Positions 44,311 through 54,000 of a stretch of 57,289 nt of DNA are shown piece by piece. Source of the DNA: Mucilaginibacter sp. (GTDB taxonomy: Bacteria > Bacteroidota > Bacteroidia > Sphingobacteriales > Sphingobacteriaceae); assembly GCA_025352225.1 (NCBI GenBank), contig JANXTT010000097.1, positions 1 to 57,289 on the forward strand. The letters are read 5' to 3'. The notes under the pieces are model-generated. The model worked only from the letters and a program-made list of their open reading frames with translations. It ran no database searches and was not told the DNA's origin. The translations under genes and the position numbers were made by a program. Each line of letters starts with the position of its first letter. Position 1 is the stretch's first letter.

Positions 44311-45288
44311 TTATAGGTAGGGTTGCATTTTGCCGCACGAACAGGCAGAATTATTGTCGTTAACGCCCAGTTTTTTTAAAAAATATTGATAAAAACCTAT
44401 CCTGTCGTTCATGCCGTTCACACTATCGCCATGATTACATTCAATAGCACCGTTAATAATATTGATGGTCATGCCAAAACCGGGTGAGCGACCCTTTAAC
44501 TTATCGTCAGCCGTAGGTTTCCAATTGCCCACCATCACATCATGGGCCGATGGTTTAATTTGCGGCGTCATCCAAAAGTATATCGCCGCTTTAAAAGCTA
44601 TCACCGCGTTGGTAGATACCAGATCAGGATTATTGAGCAAAATCTGTTTATCGCCAAAAATACAAGCCGAAGCATAGCCGTAATTACCATTATAACTTAA
44701 TTGAAGCGGGCCGCGGCCGTAATAATATTTACCCTTTACAGGTGGATAGACGTCGTTTTCGGAAATATACGGCAGGGATGTATTTAGCTCGTGGGTGTAC
44801 ATTAAGCCATCATTATATTTACCATCTTGGCCATGGCGGGTCTCATGCGCTGCGTTGGCAAAAAATGCCGCTAATTCTTTTTTATTGGTGATCAGGTCTT
44901 TTTCATCACAAAAATTGCCGTATTTGATGATATAAGAATTGTATGGGCTCTTTTTAGCCCAGTCTTCGTTCCATTCATCATCCTGCCGTATAATAACAGA
45001 CTTGCCGGTTTTTTTATCGGTACGTGTTAGTTTATAGATAGAAACGCTCCGCCGCTCAACCTTAACCTCAATTTGACCTAATTCTTTAATAGCCTGATTA
45101 AAACTGCTATAACTATAAAATTTATCGCGCAGAGGAAATAGTTTATTATATTCTTGCTCGGTAAAAAAAGAAGAAACAGGTGTTGCAGGTGGATGGTATT
45201 TAACTATTAGGCTGGACTTAAACCCACACAGCATAATTGAAATCAAAAATACCAAAACGATACTTTTACCTTTTGTATAAATTTTCAT
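44311..45288 (-). CDS. Glycoside hydrolase family 19 chitinase-like enzyme
   Basis: This 325-residue exported protein has a signal peptide (SIVLVFLISIMLCGFKS). GH19 motifs: FFANAAHETRHGQDGKY with the catalytic acid in AHETRHG, then GKYYYGRGPLQLSYNGNYG and a C-terminal TINIINGAIECNHG. It cuts chitin or peptidoglycan-like glycans. A short cysteine-containing tail (SACSCGKM) ends it. It is a single gene flanked by the leftward rnr and ars genes. Confidence 0.9.
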   Translation of the reverse strand: MKIYTKGKSIVLVFLISIMLCGFKSSLIVKYHPPATPVSSFFTEQEYNKLFPLRDKFYSYSSFNQAIKELGQIEVKVERRSVSIYKLTRTDKKTGKSVIIRQDDEWNEDWAKKSPYNSYIIKYGNFCDEKDLITNKKELAAFFANAAHETRHGQDGKYNDGLMYTHELNTSLPYISENDVYPPVKGKYYYGRGPLQLSYNGNYGYASACIFGDKQILLNNPDLVSTNAVIAFKAAIYFWMTPQIKPSAHDVMVGNWKPTADDKLKGRSPGFGMTINIINGAIECNHGDSVNGMNDRIGFYQYFLKKLGVNDNNSACSCGKMQPYL

Positions 45289-45386
45289 AGTTAATAAACG
45301 CTGATAGCACTACAATAATACCAAAAACTACTACGATTTGTTTCTACTCTTCTATTTGTTACATCCGCTATAGCATAACTATCCCA

Positions 45387-46442
45387 TCAATAGTACTTTT
45401 TCTTTAACCATAATGCTACATTCACCAATGCAATTAATGCAGGTACTTCTACCAATGGGCCAATTACTCCTGCAAAGGCTTCGCCACTATTAATGCCGAA
45501 GACCCCTATAGCTACCGCTATGGCCAACTCAAAATTATTACCCGCTGCTGTAAAAGATAGTGCCGCGTTTTGCGAATAATCGGCACCAAGCCAACGCCCG
45601 GCAAAAAAAGTAACCAGAAACATGATCATAAAATAGATTACCAGCGGTATAGCTATAAGCACTACATCAAAAGGAATCTGAACGATGAGGCCGCCTTTAA
45701 GGCTGAACATTGTCAATATGGTAAACAACAGCGCCACAAGTGTTACCGGACTAATGCGCGGAATAAAAACCTGATTATACCAATCATCGCCTTTATATTT
45801 ACGTAAAATATAACGCGTTAAAAAGCCAGCAATAAACGGGATCCCCAGATAAATAAATACCGTTTGCCCTATCTGGGCTATACTGATGTTTACCCGCAAA
45901 CCTGTTAAGCCAAAATAAGGCGGCAGCACGGTAATAAATATCCAGGTAAACAAACTGTAGAATATAACCTGAAAAATACTGTTAAATGCCACTAAACCAG
46001 CGGCGTATTCGCGATTACCTTCAGCTAAGTCGTTCCAAACGATTACCATGGCTATGCACCTCGCCAAGCCAATCATAATTAAACCGATCATATAAGCCGG
46101 ATGATCTCGGAGGAAAATAATAGATAGAAAAAACATGAGCACCGGGCCGATAACCCAGTTCATAATCAACGACAAAGAGAGGATCTTTACATTGCTAAAT
46201 ACCCCGCCCAATTGCTCAAACTTCACTTTAGCAAAAGGCGGGTACATCATTAGTATTAAGCCAATTGCAATAGGGATATTTGTAGTTCCAGACTGAAATG
46301 AATTAATAAACACTTTAGCATCAGGCACAAAATACCCCAGCACTATGCCAATGCCCATAGCCAAAAATATCCATAAGGTTAGGTATTGATCTAAAAACGA
46401 AAGCTTCTTCCGCTGCGTGGGATTACAATTATTGGCGCTCAC
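45387..46442 (-). CDS. acr3: Arsenite efflux pump, Acr3 family
   Basis: This 351-residue membrane protein has about ten hydrophobic helices. Acr3 features include [19 protein letters not shown], the first-third motif [18 protein letters not shown] with the essential cysteine in ARCIAMV, and [22 protein letters not shown]. It exports arsenite. It starts with a GTG overlapping the arsC stop (GTGA), a tight coupling in the last place of the ars operon. Confidence 0.95.
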   Translation of the reverse strand: MSANNCNPTQRKKLSFLDQYLTLWIFLAMGIGIVLGYFVPDAKVFINSFQSGTTNIPIAIGLILMMYPPFAKVKFEQLGGVFSNVKILSLSLIMNWVIGPVLMFFLSIIFLRDHPAYMIGLIMIGLARCIAMVIVWNDLAEGNREYAAGLVAFNSIFQVIFYSLFTWIFITVLPPYFGLTGLRVNISIAQIGQTVFIYLGIPFIAGFLTRYILRKYKGDDWYNQVFIPRISPVTLVALLFTILTMFSLKGGLIVQIPFDVVLIAIPLVIYFMIMFLVTFFAGRWLGADYSQNAALSFTAAGNNFELAIAVAIGVFGINSGEAFAGVIGPLVEVPALIALVNVALWLKKKYY

Positions 46443-46864
46443 GGATGCGTATTGATATGCTGTTCAATAAAATCGGCTGAATACTTTTTAATCATTTCTC
46501 TAACATTTCTAAACGCGTCCATTACCTCCTCGTCAGTACCTGTGGCTTTTGCCGGATCTGGAAAGTTATAATGGAACTTTTGTGCCTGAGTGGGGAAATA
46601 AGGGCAACGTTCTTTGGCGTTATCACAAACAGTTATCATATAATCAAACGGAATGTTCATATACTCGTCAACGTTATTCGATGTATGCTTTGATATATCG
46701 ATATGATCCTCCGCCATTATCTCAATAGCCTTAGGGTTTACGCCATGTGTTTCAACTCCGGCGCTGTAAACTTCGGCTTTGCTGCCTGCAAAATATTTTA
46801 AATAGCCATGAGCTATCTGGCTCCGGCAACTATTGCCGGTACATAGTACTAAAATTCTTTTCAT
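46439..46864 (-). CDS. arsC: Arsenate reductase, low-molecular-weight phosphatase type
   Basis: 141 residues from the ATG at 46864. The active-site P-loop is [10 protein letters not shown] (C8 to R14), followed by the family helices and the segment [18 protein letters not shown] with the two further cysteines used in the thioredoxin-type cascade, then FPDPAKATG. It reduces arsenate to arsenite, which Acr3 then exports. It overlaps acr3 by four bases. Confidence 0.93.
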   Translation of the reverse strand: MKRILVLCTGNSCRSQIAHGYLKYFAGSKAEVYSAGVETHGVNPKAIEIMAEDHIDISKHTSNNVDEYMNIPFDYMITVCDNAKERCPYFPTQAQKFHYNFPDPAKATGTDEEVMDAFRNVREMIKKYSADFIEQHINTHP

Positions 46865-46916
46865 CAGGGTATTATTTATTTGGTTGTAATAGTTTAATTT
46901 AAATGGATTATGATAT

Positions 46917-47411
46917 TTAGATTCCGATTGTTTTACTCCTGCGTTCAAGCAGTATTACATCACGCCAGGGGCCATCTTCCATTTTTCCAAGCTTTTCGCG
47001 ATAGCCTATAATTCTGAACCCTAGCTTTTGATGGAGTTGTATACTCACTGTATTTTCACGGAATATACCTGCTTGAATAGACCATATACCCCGGGCTTCG
47101 CTGTCGTTAATTAAATGTTCAAGTAAAGTATATCCAATTTTTTTGCCACGTTGTTCTTTGCCTATATATACGCTTACCTCAGCTACGCCTCCATAAACAC
47201 ACCTTCCTGATACTGGAGATAGCGCCACCCATCCACATACCATATCATTTGTAATGGCTACAAAGCGCGAGTAGGGTAAATGCTCTTTATCCCAAACTTC
47301 CCATTCGGGGCATACGGTTTCAAAAGTAGCATTCCCGGTAGCTATGCCTTCTATGTAAATACGGCTTACCTGGCTGTAGTGTTGATGCTGTAGTTGTTCT
47401 ATAATCACCAT
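46917..47411 (-). CDS. arsN: GNAT acetyltransferase, ArsN-like
   Basis: The 164-residue protein fits the phosphinothricin/arsinothricin acetyltransferase group: IYIEGIATGNATFET, AEVSVYIGKEQRGKKIGYTL (acetyl-CoA binding, RGKKIG) and GIWSIQAGIFRENTVSIQLH, ending GFRIIGYREKLGKMEDGPWR. Inside an ars operon the likely role is N-acetylation of the organoarsenical antibiotic arsinothricin. Acetylation of another amino acid analogue is the alternative. It lies 15 bp from arsI. Confidence 0.8.
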   Translation of the reverse strand: MVIIEQLQHQHYSQVSRIYIEGIATGNATFETVCPEWEVWDKEHLPYSRFVAITNDMVCGWVALSPVSGRCVYGGVAEVSVYIGKEQRGKKIGYTLLEHLINDSEARGIWSIQAGIFRENTVSIQLHQKLGFRIIGYREKLGKMEDGPWRDVILLERRSKTIGI

Positions 47412-47426
47412 AATATCAATAAGTTA

Positions 47427-47945
47427 TTAGCAACATCCAGAACCCGGGCTACAGCTCTGTACCGTTGCCAAATTAACCATCTCTACTGTAGGTTTCAATT
47501 CGTCACCGGGTGCTATACAACAAGCCGAAGTGGCCTCTTCTTCATAATGCGGATCGTTAAATTCCGCGTCTTCATGAAAATAATATACTTCCCATTGTAC
47601 ACCGTCAGGATCGTTTACCCAAAACTTATCTTGTTTGGCAAAGCAGCAGTTGGTGCCTATTTCTTCGCGGGTGGCCAGACCAAATTTTTGCGCCTGGGCC
47701 ATACGCTCCTGCATTTCTTCAATACTGGAAACCTGAAAACCCAAGTGTCCAAAGTTTTGCTGAACACGTGCCGGGTTTTCTACAAAAGATATAATGAGCG
47801 AAGGCTGATCGAGAATATATTTGATATAACCTTTGCGAATTTTATCAGGCGTTTTGCCAAAAAAAAGATTATAAAAACTAATAGTTTCTAAAATGTCGCT
47901 TACGTATAAGCTAACATGCATGCGCGGAAATGTGGAGTTCTCCAT
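47427..47945 (-). CDS. arsI: ArsI-type C-As lyase (VOC-fold organoarsenical demethylase)
   Basis: This 172-residue protein has the vicinal-oxygen-chelate fold. Candidate iron ligands: H10 (RMHVSLYV), H67 (FGHLGF) and E119 (QWEVYYF). The vicinal cysteine pair C100-C101 in GTNCCFAKQDKFWV, with K104 near, is the ArsI substrate site that binds trivalent organoarsenicals. A cysteine-rich C-terminal tail (ACCIAPG, CSPGSGCC) may bind metalloid further. It would break the carbon-arsenic bond of methylarsenite and aromatic arsenicals. Family assignment (ArsI/CadI) is firm; substrate is inferred from the cysteine pair. Confidence 0.88.
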   Translation of the reverse strand: MENSTFPRMHVSLYVSDILETISFYNLFFGKTPDKIRKGYIKYILDQPSLIISFVENPARVQQNFGHLGFQVSSIEEMQERMAQAQKFGLATREEIGTNCCFAKQDKFWVNDPDGVQWEVYYFHEDAEFNDPHYEEEATSACCIAPGDELKPTVEMVNLATVQSCSPGSGCC

Positions 47946-47963
47946 GATATATTTGATTTAATA

Positions 47964-48302
47964 TTAACAACAATTTTGATTGCCCCCGGCTGTTTCCAAA
48001 TCGCCGAAAAGGGTATTGAATGTGGTATTGAAAGCTTGAAGGGTATCCCAGTTGATGCAATAGCATGATTTTTTACCGTCAATAGCTCCCTTAATTAATC
48101 CAGCGGTTAGCAATTCTTTTAAGTGCTGCGAAACCGTAGCCTGAGCCAAAGGTAAAACATCTACAATCTCGCCGCATATACAGGTTCTCCGTATAGCTAA
48201 AACTCTGAGTATTGCAATTCTGGCCGGGTGCGACATCGCTTTTGCCAGCATAGACAGCTCTTGATCTGTGTCAGTAAACTCCTCTTTTCGATTGATCGCC
48301 AT
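47964..48302 (-). CDS. arsR: ArsR-family metalloid-responsive repressor
   Basis: The 112-residue protein has a winged HTH (AKAMSHPARIAILRVLAIRR, then PLAQATVSQHLKELLTAGLI). The metalloid site is the C-x-C in RTCICGEIVD, at the same place as the cysteines of E. coli ArsR, with an extra NCC at the C-terminus. It represses the operon that begins with itself and is released by trivalent arsenic. The operator lies 2 bp upstream of the ATG. Confidence 0.93.
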   Translation of the reverse strand: MAINRKEEFTDTDQELSMLAKAMSHPARIAILRVLAIRRTCICGEIVDVLPLAQATVSQHLKELLTAGLIKGAIDGKKSCYCINWDTLQAFNTTFNTLFGDLETAGGNQNCC

Positions 48303-48304
48303 TT

Positions 48305-48344
48305 GTTAAATTATATATCGTAAATATACGATATATAATTTAAC
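48305..48344 (-). promoter_or_regulatory. ars operator and promoter
   Basis: A perfect 18-bp inverted repeat (arms 48305-48322 and 48327-48344, core ATATATCGTA/TACGATATAT) with a 4-bp spacer. Its centre contains TATATTTA (minus strand, 48321-48328), one base off the TAnnTTTG -7 box, so bound ArsR would block the promoter. Confidence 0.85.
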
Positions 48345-48448
48345 TTGTCAATAGTTTGTCTATAATATTGTTACACATTTTTACCGAGTGTAAACATTTA
48401 TATACCTATTTGGATACGTGGCTGAGATTTTAAATTTTGAACTAGCGG

Positions 48449-48456
48449 TACATTTG
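48449..48456 (+). promoter_or_regulatory. -7 promoter box for the GH3 gene
   Basis: TACATTTG matches TAnnTTTG, 46 bp before the GTG start. A T-rich tract (no clean TTTG) occupies the -33 position. Confidence 0.4.
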
Positions 48457-48502
48457 CAAACCAATAAATCAAAAATCAACCTTATCAATTAAAAATCTTA
48501 TA

Positions 48503-50674
48503 GTGAAAAAACATCCTTATCAAACGGTTACTTTAAAAATTGGCTTCTTTTTGCTTTTGTTTATAAGCAAGGCGGCATATGGCCAAAATCAATATCCTTT
48601 TCAAAACCCTGCCATGCCAGTAGAGCAACGGGTTACAAATATTCTCTCATTGATGACATTGGATGAGAAAATTAAATGTTTGAGTACCAACCCAACTGTT
48701 GAACGTTTAGGCATTGTGGGTACTAATCATGTGGAAGGTTTACATGGCTTATCCATGGGTATTCCGGGGGATTGGGGGCATAAAACTCCTGTTCCCACAA
48801 CTATATTTCCACAAAGCATTGGCATGGCCGAAACCTGGGATACGGAGCTTTTGAAACAGGCTGCCGGCATAGAAGCTGATGAAACACGTTATATGTTTCA
48901 AAGCAGTAAATACCATAAGGGCGGGTTAGTTGTAAGAGCACCCAATTCTGATTTGGGCCGCGACCCGCGCTGGGGCCGCACAGAAGAATGTTATGGCGAA
49001 GATCCGTTTTTTAATGGAACTATGGCCGTAAGTTACATTAAAGGTTTGCAAGGTGATGATCCTAAATATTGGAAAACAGCCGCGTTAATGAAACATTTTT
49101 TGGCTAACAGCAATGAAAATGGCCGTGATAGTACTTCATCAGATTTTGATGAAAGGCTGTTTCGTGAGTATTATTCCGTTCCATTCCGCATGGGGGTAAC
49201 AGAAGGTGGCTCCAGGGCCTACATGGCATCGTATAATAAAGTAAATGGTATTCCGCAGGCGGTTAACCCGATGCTAAAAAACGTGACTGTTAACGAATGG
49301 GGCCAAAATGGTATCATATGTACAGATGGCGGTGCTTTTAGAATGTTGGTTACTGCTCATAAATATTACAAAAATACCGACGACGCTGCCGCTGCTTGTA
49401 TTAAAGCAGGCATCAATCAATTTTTGGATAATTATAGCGCGAGTGTGCACAATGCTATAGACAAAAAACTCATTACCGAAGCCGATATTGACCAAGTGCT
49501 GCGTGGCGTTTTCAGAGTAATGATAAAACTTGGCCAGCTGGACCCTGCGGATATGGTGGCCTATCAAAATATTAAAGATGGGCCCGAGCCTTGGTTATCG
49601 CAAAAACACCAGGATTTTGCGCGGCTCATTACTCAAAAATCAATCGTCTTGTTAAAAAATGACAAAGGGCTTTTGCCGCTTAATAAAAACGAATTAAAAA
49701 CGATAGCCATAGTTGGCCCACGTTCGGCAGAGGTGCTACAGGATTGGTACAGCGGCTCGCCATCTTACAGCGTTAGTCCTCTTGAAGGTATAAAAAATAA
49801 GGTAGGTGCCAACGTAAAAGTGTTACATACCACCAATAACCTATTAGCGGTTAACCTAGCTAAAACAGCTGATGTTACTATAGTTTGTATTGGCAATCAT
49901 CCAACAGGTAATGCGGGGTGGGCAAAGGTTTCTGATCCGAGCGAGGGTAGGGAAGCTGTTGACCGGCAAAATATATCATTAGAGCCAGCTCAGGAAGAGC
50001 TGGTTAAACAACTTTACAAAGCTAACCCGCGTATTGTTGTAGTGTTAGTAAGCAGTTTTCCGTATGCTATTAATTGGGAGCAGGAAAACATACCGGCCAT
50101 TGTTCACTTAACGCATTGCAGCCAGGAACTAGGTAACGCTTTGGCCGATGTTATTTTTGGGGATGTTAATCCCGGAGGCAAGCTGGTACAAACCTGGCCC
50201 CGTTCGCTCGATCAACTCCCACCCATGATGGATTACAACATCAGGAATGGCCGTACTTACATGTATTTTAAGGGCGAGCCGCTTTATCCGTTTGGGTACG
50301 GATTAAGTTATACAACCTTTAAATATAGCAACATTAATACTTCTGTAAGTAAACTAAAATCGGATAAAACAACAACTGTAAGCGTTGATGTTGAAAACAC
50401 GGGTAGCAGAGCCGGAGACGAAGTAGTTCAGTTATACATAAAGCACCTCAAATCAACCGTGGAAAGGCCCATGCAAGAGCTAAAAGCTTTTAAACGGATC
50501 ACCCTTAACCCTGGCGAAAAAAGGACGGTACAGCTAGAACTAAGTGCCAGCCAACTTGCTTATTGGAACATCAATAAAAAAAGTTTCGTAGTTGAACAGG
50601 AACCTGTACAGTTAATAATTGGCAGTTCATCAAAGGATATCCGTCAAGAAAAAACCTTATACATTATTAAGTAA
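48503..50674 (+). CDS. Glycoside hydrolase family 3 enzyme (beta-glucosidase/xylosidase-like)
   Basis: The 723-residue protein starts at a GTG with a signal peptide (IGFFLLLFISKAAYGQ). GH3 N-terminal domain: LGRDPRWGRTEECYGEDP, ALMKHFLANSNENGRD, and the nucleophile region IICTDGGAF. The C-terminal (alpha/beta)6 and fibronectin-III-like domains follow (QLYIKHLKSTVERPMQELKA). It releases beta-linked sugars in the periplasm or outside. It is a single gene: an ars operon on one side, a long regulatory gap on the other. Confidence 0.93.
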   Translation: MKKHPYQTVTLKIGFFLLLFISKAAYGQNQYPFQNPAMPVEQRVTNILSLMTLDEKIKCLSTNPTVERLGIVGTNHVEGLHGLSMGIPGDWGHKTPVPTTIFPQSIGMAETWDTELLKQAAGIEADETRYMFQSSKYHKGGLVVRAPNSDLGRDPRWGRTEECYGEDPFFNGTMAVSYIKGLQGDDPKYWKTAALMKHFLANSNENGRDSTSSDFDERLFREYYSVPFRMGVTEGGSRAYMASYNKVNGIPQAVNPMLKNVTVNEWGQNGIICTDGGAFRMLVTAHKYYKNTDDAAAACIKAGINQFLDNYSASVHNAIDKKLITEADIDQVLRGVFRVMIKLGQLDPADMVAYQNIKDGPEPWLSQKHQDFARLITQKSIVLLKNDKGLLPLNKNELKTIAIVGPRSAEVLQDWYSGSPSYSVSPLEGIKNKVGANVKVLHTTNNLLAVNLAKTADVTIVCIGNHPTGNAGWAKVSDPSEGREAVDRQNISLEPAQEELVKQLYKANPRIVVVLVSSFPYAINWEQENIPAIVHLTHCSQELGNALADVIFGDVNPGGKLVQTWPRSLDQLPPMMDYNIRNGRTYMYFKGEPLYPFGYGLSYTTFKYSNINTSVSKLKSDKTTTVSVDVENTGSRAGDEVVQLYIKHLKSTVERPMQELKAFKRITLNPGEKRTVQLELSASQLAYWNINKKSFVVEQEPVQLIIGSSSKDIRQEKTLYIIK

Positions 50675-50688
50675 TGTATAAGGTTTTT
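50650..50688 (+). terminator. Terminator overlapping the end of the GH3 gene
   Basis: A 17-bp perfect stem (CCTTATACATTA / TAATGTATAAGG with A5/T5) and a 5-nt loop. The left arm encodes the last residues (TLYII) and the stop codon opens the right arm. Confidence 0.85.
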
Positions 50689-51043
50689 AACCTTTGTTTA
50701 AATTTACTTTCACTTAAGTATAAAATTGGTATCGCGTTCATTTAAAGGTAAAAAAAATCAATTTTCTTAAAACTTTCCTTTCTTTTATAAGTTTATCCGA
50801 CTTAGATAATAATCGTAGACATGTATTATGCCTGGTATTGATCAGCATAATCAACTAATTTTTTTGATAATTAAATCAGCTGATTAGCGTACTACGGTGT
50901 TAAATTGTGTATAAATTACGTTATAGTTTTTTTTTGTGATTAATTCTTTATTTATATTTACGTCACGATTAAAAGTCGCGTGGCGTAATACAGTATAAAT
51001 TGTTTTAGCTAAATCTATTACCTTATTGAAAAACCTTTACCCG
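50675..51043. other. Upstream region of the hybrid kinase gene
   Basis: No gene. It contains a near-promoter TTTG-N16-TATATTTA (around 50930-50960) and an imperfect inverted repeat ACGTCACG / CGTGGCGT (50960-50967 and 50979-50986, one mismatch), a possible regulator site just after the -7 box. Confidence 0.4.
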
Positions 51044-54000
51044 ATGGAACAGGAAATTATTGATATCCCATTAAAAAAGACTACTAAATTGAATGGGCAT
51101 AATGAAGAAGATCTCGATCTGAGAGAGTTGCTCAGAGTATTATCACTCGTAAAGAACGGAAAACTTAACACCCGTATGCCAGTAACGCAGGCAGGTATAA
51201 GCGGCCGCATTTGTGAGGTTCTGAATGAGATAATTGATATGAACGAGCGTGTAGTTGCTGAAATATGCACCGCCGAAAAAATAATTGGTAAGCGGGGTAA
51301 CTTATCAAAAAGGGTTTCTGTACCTGATGCCAAGGGCGAATGGGCGGTAGGTGTAGAAGCACTTAATAACCTGATAACTGATTTAACCTATCCAACTATA
51401 GAGATCGCGGGGATGATCACATCCATCGCCAAAGGTAACCTGTCCAATCAAATACCGCTCGAAATAAATGGCCAGCCATTAAGGGGAGAGTTTTTAAGCA
51501 TTGCAAAGGAGGCCAATCAAATGGTTGCGCAGTTGCGGTTATTTTCGATGGAAGTAACCCGCGTAGCGCGCCAGGTAGGTTCGGAAGGTAAACTGGGGGA
51601 ACAGGCAAGGGTAAAGGGCGTTGCCGGTGTGTGGGAAGAACTAACAGATTCGGTTAACCAGATGGGTAGCAACTTAACTACCCAGATGCGTAATATTGCC
51701 GAGGTAACAACAGCGGTGGCTAAAGGTGACCTTTCAAGGAAGATCACGGTAGAAGCAAAGGGAGAGATTCTGGAACTAAAAAACACCATCAATACCATGG
51801 TGGATCAGCTCAACTCTTTCTCGTCAGAGGTAACGCGTGTGGCACTTGAGGTGGGTACAGAGGGTAAGCTGGGTGGCCAGGCCAAAGTAACCGGTATTGC
51901 CGGAACCTGGAAAGATTTAACAGATTCGGTAAACCAGATGGCAGGCAACCTTACCGCGCAGGTACGTAACATTGCCGAGGTAACAACTGCGGTAGCCAAG
52001 GGCGATTTATCCCGCCACATTACAGTGGACGTAAAAGGGGAGATACTAGAGTTGAAAAACACCATCAATACGATGGTGGATCAGCTGAATGGTTTCGCGT
52101 CGGAGGTAACGCGTGTGGCACTTGAGGTAGGTACCGAGGGTAAGCTTGGGGGCCAGGCCAAAGTACCAGGCGTTGCGGGAACATGGAAAGAGCTTACCGA
52201 CTCTGTAAACCAGATGGGCGGTAACTTAACATCACAGGTACGTAACATTGCCGATGTAACAACAGCGGTGGCCAATGGTGACCTTTCGCGGAAGATTACA
52301 GTTGACGTAAAAGGAGAGATCCTCGAACTAAAAAACACCATCAATACCATGGTGGATCAGCTCAACTCTTTCGCATCCGAGGTAACCCGTGTGGCACTCG
52401 AGGTAGGTACAGAGGGTAAGCTTGGAGGCCAGGCTAAGGTAAAAGGTGTAGGTGGTACCTGGAAAGATTTAACAGATTCGGTAAATAAAATGGGTAGTAA
52501 CTTAACCACCCAGATGCGTAATATAGCCGAGGTAACCACAGCGGTGGCTAAGGGCGACCTTTCCCGCAAAATCACTGTTGCGGCAAACGGCGAGATTTTA
52601 GAATTAAAGAATACCATCAATACGATGGTGGATCAGCTAAACTCGTTCGGTAACGAGGTAACCAGGCTGGCACGCGAGGTAGGAACAGAAGGTAAACTGG
52701 GGGGCCAGGCATTTGTGCCCGGTGTTGCGGGTACCTGGAAAGATTTAACGGATTCGGTAAACCAGATGGCGGGTAACTTAACCGCCCAGGTACGTAATAT
52801 TGCCGCGGTAACCACAGCGGTGGCCAATGGCGATTTATCCAAAAAAATTACAGTAACGGTTGAGGGTGAGATATTTGAATTGAAAGAAACCATCAATACC
52901 ATGGTGGAACAGCTTAACGCTTTTGCATCAGAGGTAACACGTGTGGCCCTTGAGGTAGGTACAGAGGGTAAGTTGGGCGGCCAGGCCCGTGTAAAGGGTG
53001 TTGGTGGGGTATGGAAGGATCTAACCGACTCGGTAAATAAAATGGGTAGTAACTTAACCCTGCAAGTGCGTAATATTGCCGAGGTAACAACGGCGGTAGC
53101 AACGGGCGATTTATCACGTAAAATCACCATTGAGGCGCGGGGTGAGATTTTGGAGTTAAAAAACACCATCAATACGATGGTGGATCAGCTTAATGGTTTC
53201 GCGTCGGAGGTAACGCGTGTGGCACTTGAGGTAGGTACCGAGGGTAAGCTTGGAGGCCAGGCCAAAGTACCCGGCGTTGCGGGAACATGGAAGGAATTGA
53301 CCGACTCTGTAAACCAGATGGGGGGTAACTTAACATCACAGGTACGTAACATTGCCGATGTAACAACAGCGGTGGCCAACGGCGACCTTTCGCGGAAGAT
53401 CACTGTGGATGTAAAAGGAGAGATCCTCGAACTAAAAAATACCATCAATACCATGGTGGATCAGCTCAACTCTTTCGCATCCGAGGTGACCCGTGTGGCC
53501 AGGGAGGTAGGTATTGAGGGTAGGTTAGGTGGGCAGGCATTTGTACCCGGTGTTGCAGGTACCTGGAAGGATTTGACCGACTCGGTAAACAACATGGCAT
53601 CAAACTTAACCAGTCAGGTGCGTGGTATAGCAAAAGTTGTAACATCGGTAGCTAACGGTAACCTGAAACAAACCTTATCAATTAATGCCCAGGGCGAGGT
53701 TTACCAGTTAACAGAAACTATTAATAGTATGATTGATACCCTGGCGGTATTTGCCGAGCAGGTAACTACAGTGGCCCGTGAGGTGGGTGTTGAAGGTAAG
53801 CTGGGTGGGCAGGCAAACGTACCGGGCGCATCGGGTACATGGCTGGATTTAACAAACAACGTAAATCAACTGGCAGAAAACTTAACCACACAGGTACGTG
53901 CTATTGCCGAAGTAGCATCAGCGGTAACCAAAGGAGATTTAACGCGGATGATCCGTGTTGATGCCCGTGGTGAGGTGGAAGCCTTGAAAGATACCATCAA

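Noticed and set aside
52081..53454. Series of long antisense frames under the HAMP repeats, about 90 codons each
   Set aside because: They recur at the 276-bp period of the sense repeats and are shadows of the strongly biased sense codons.
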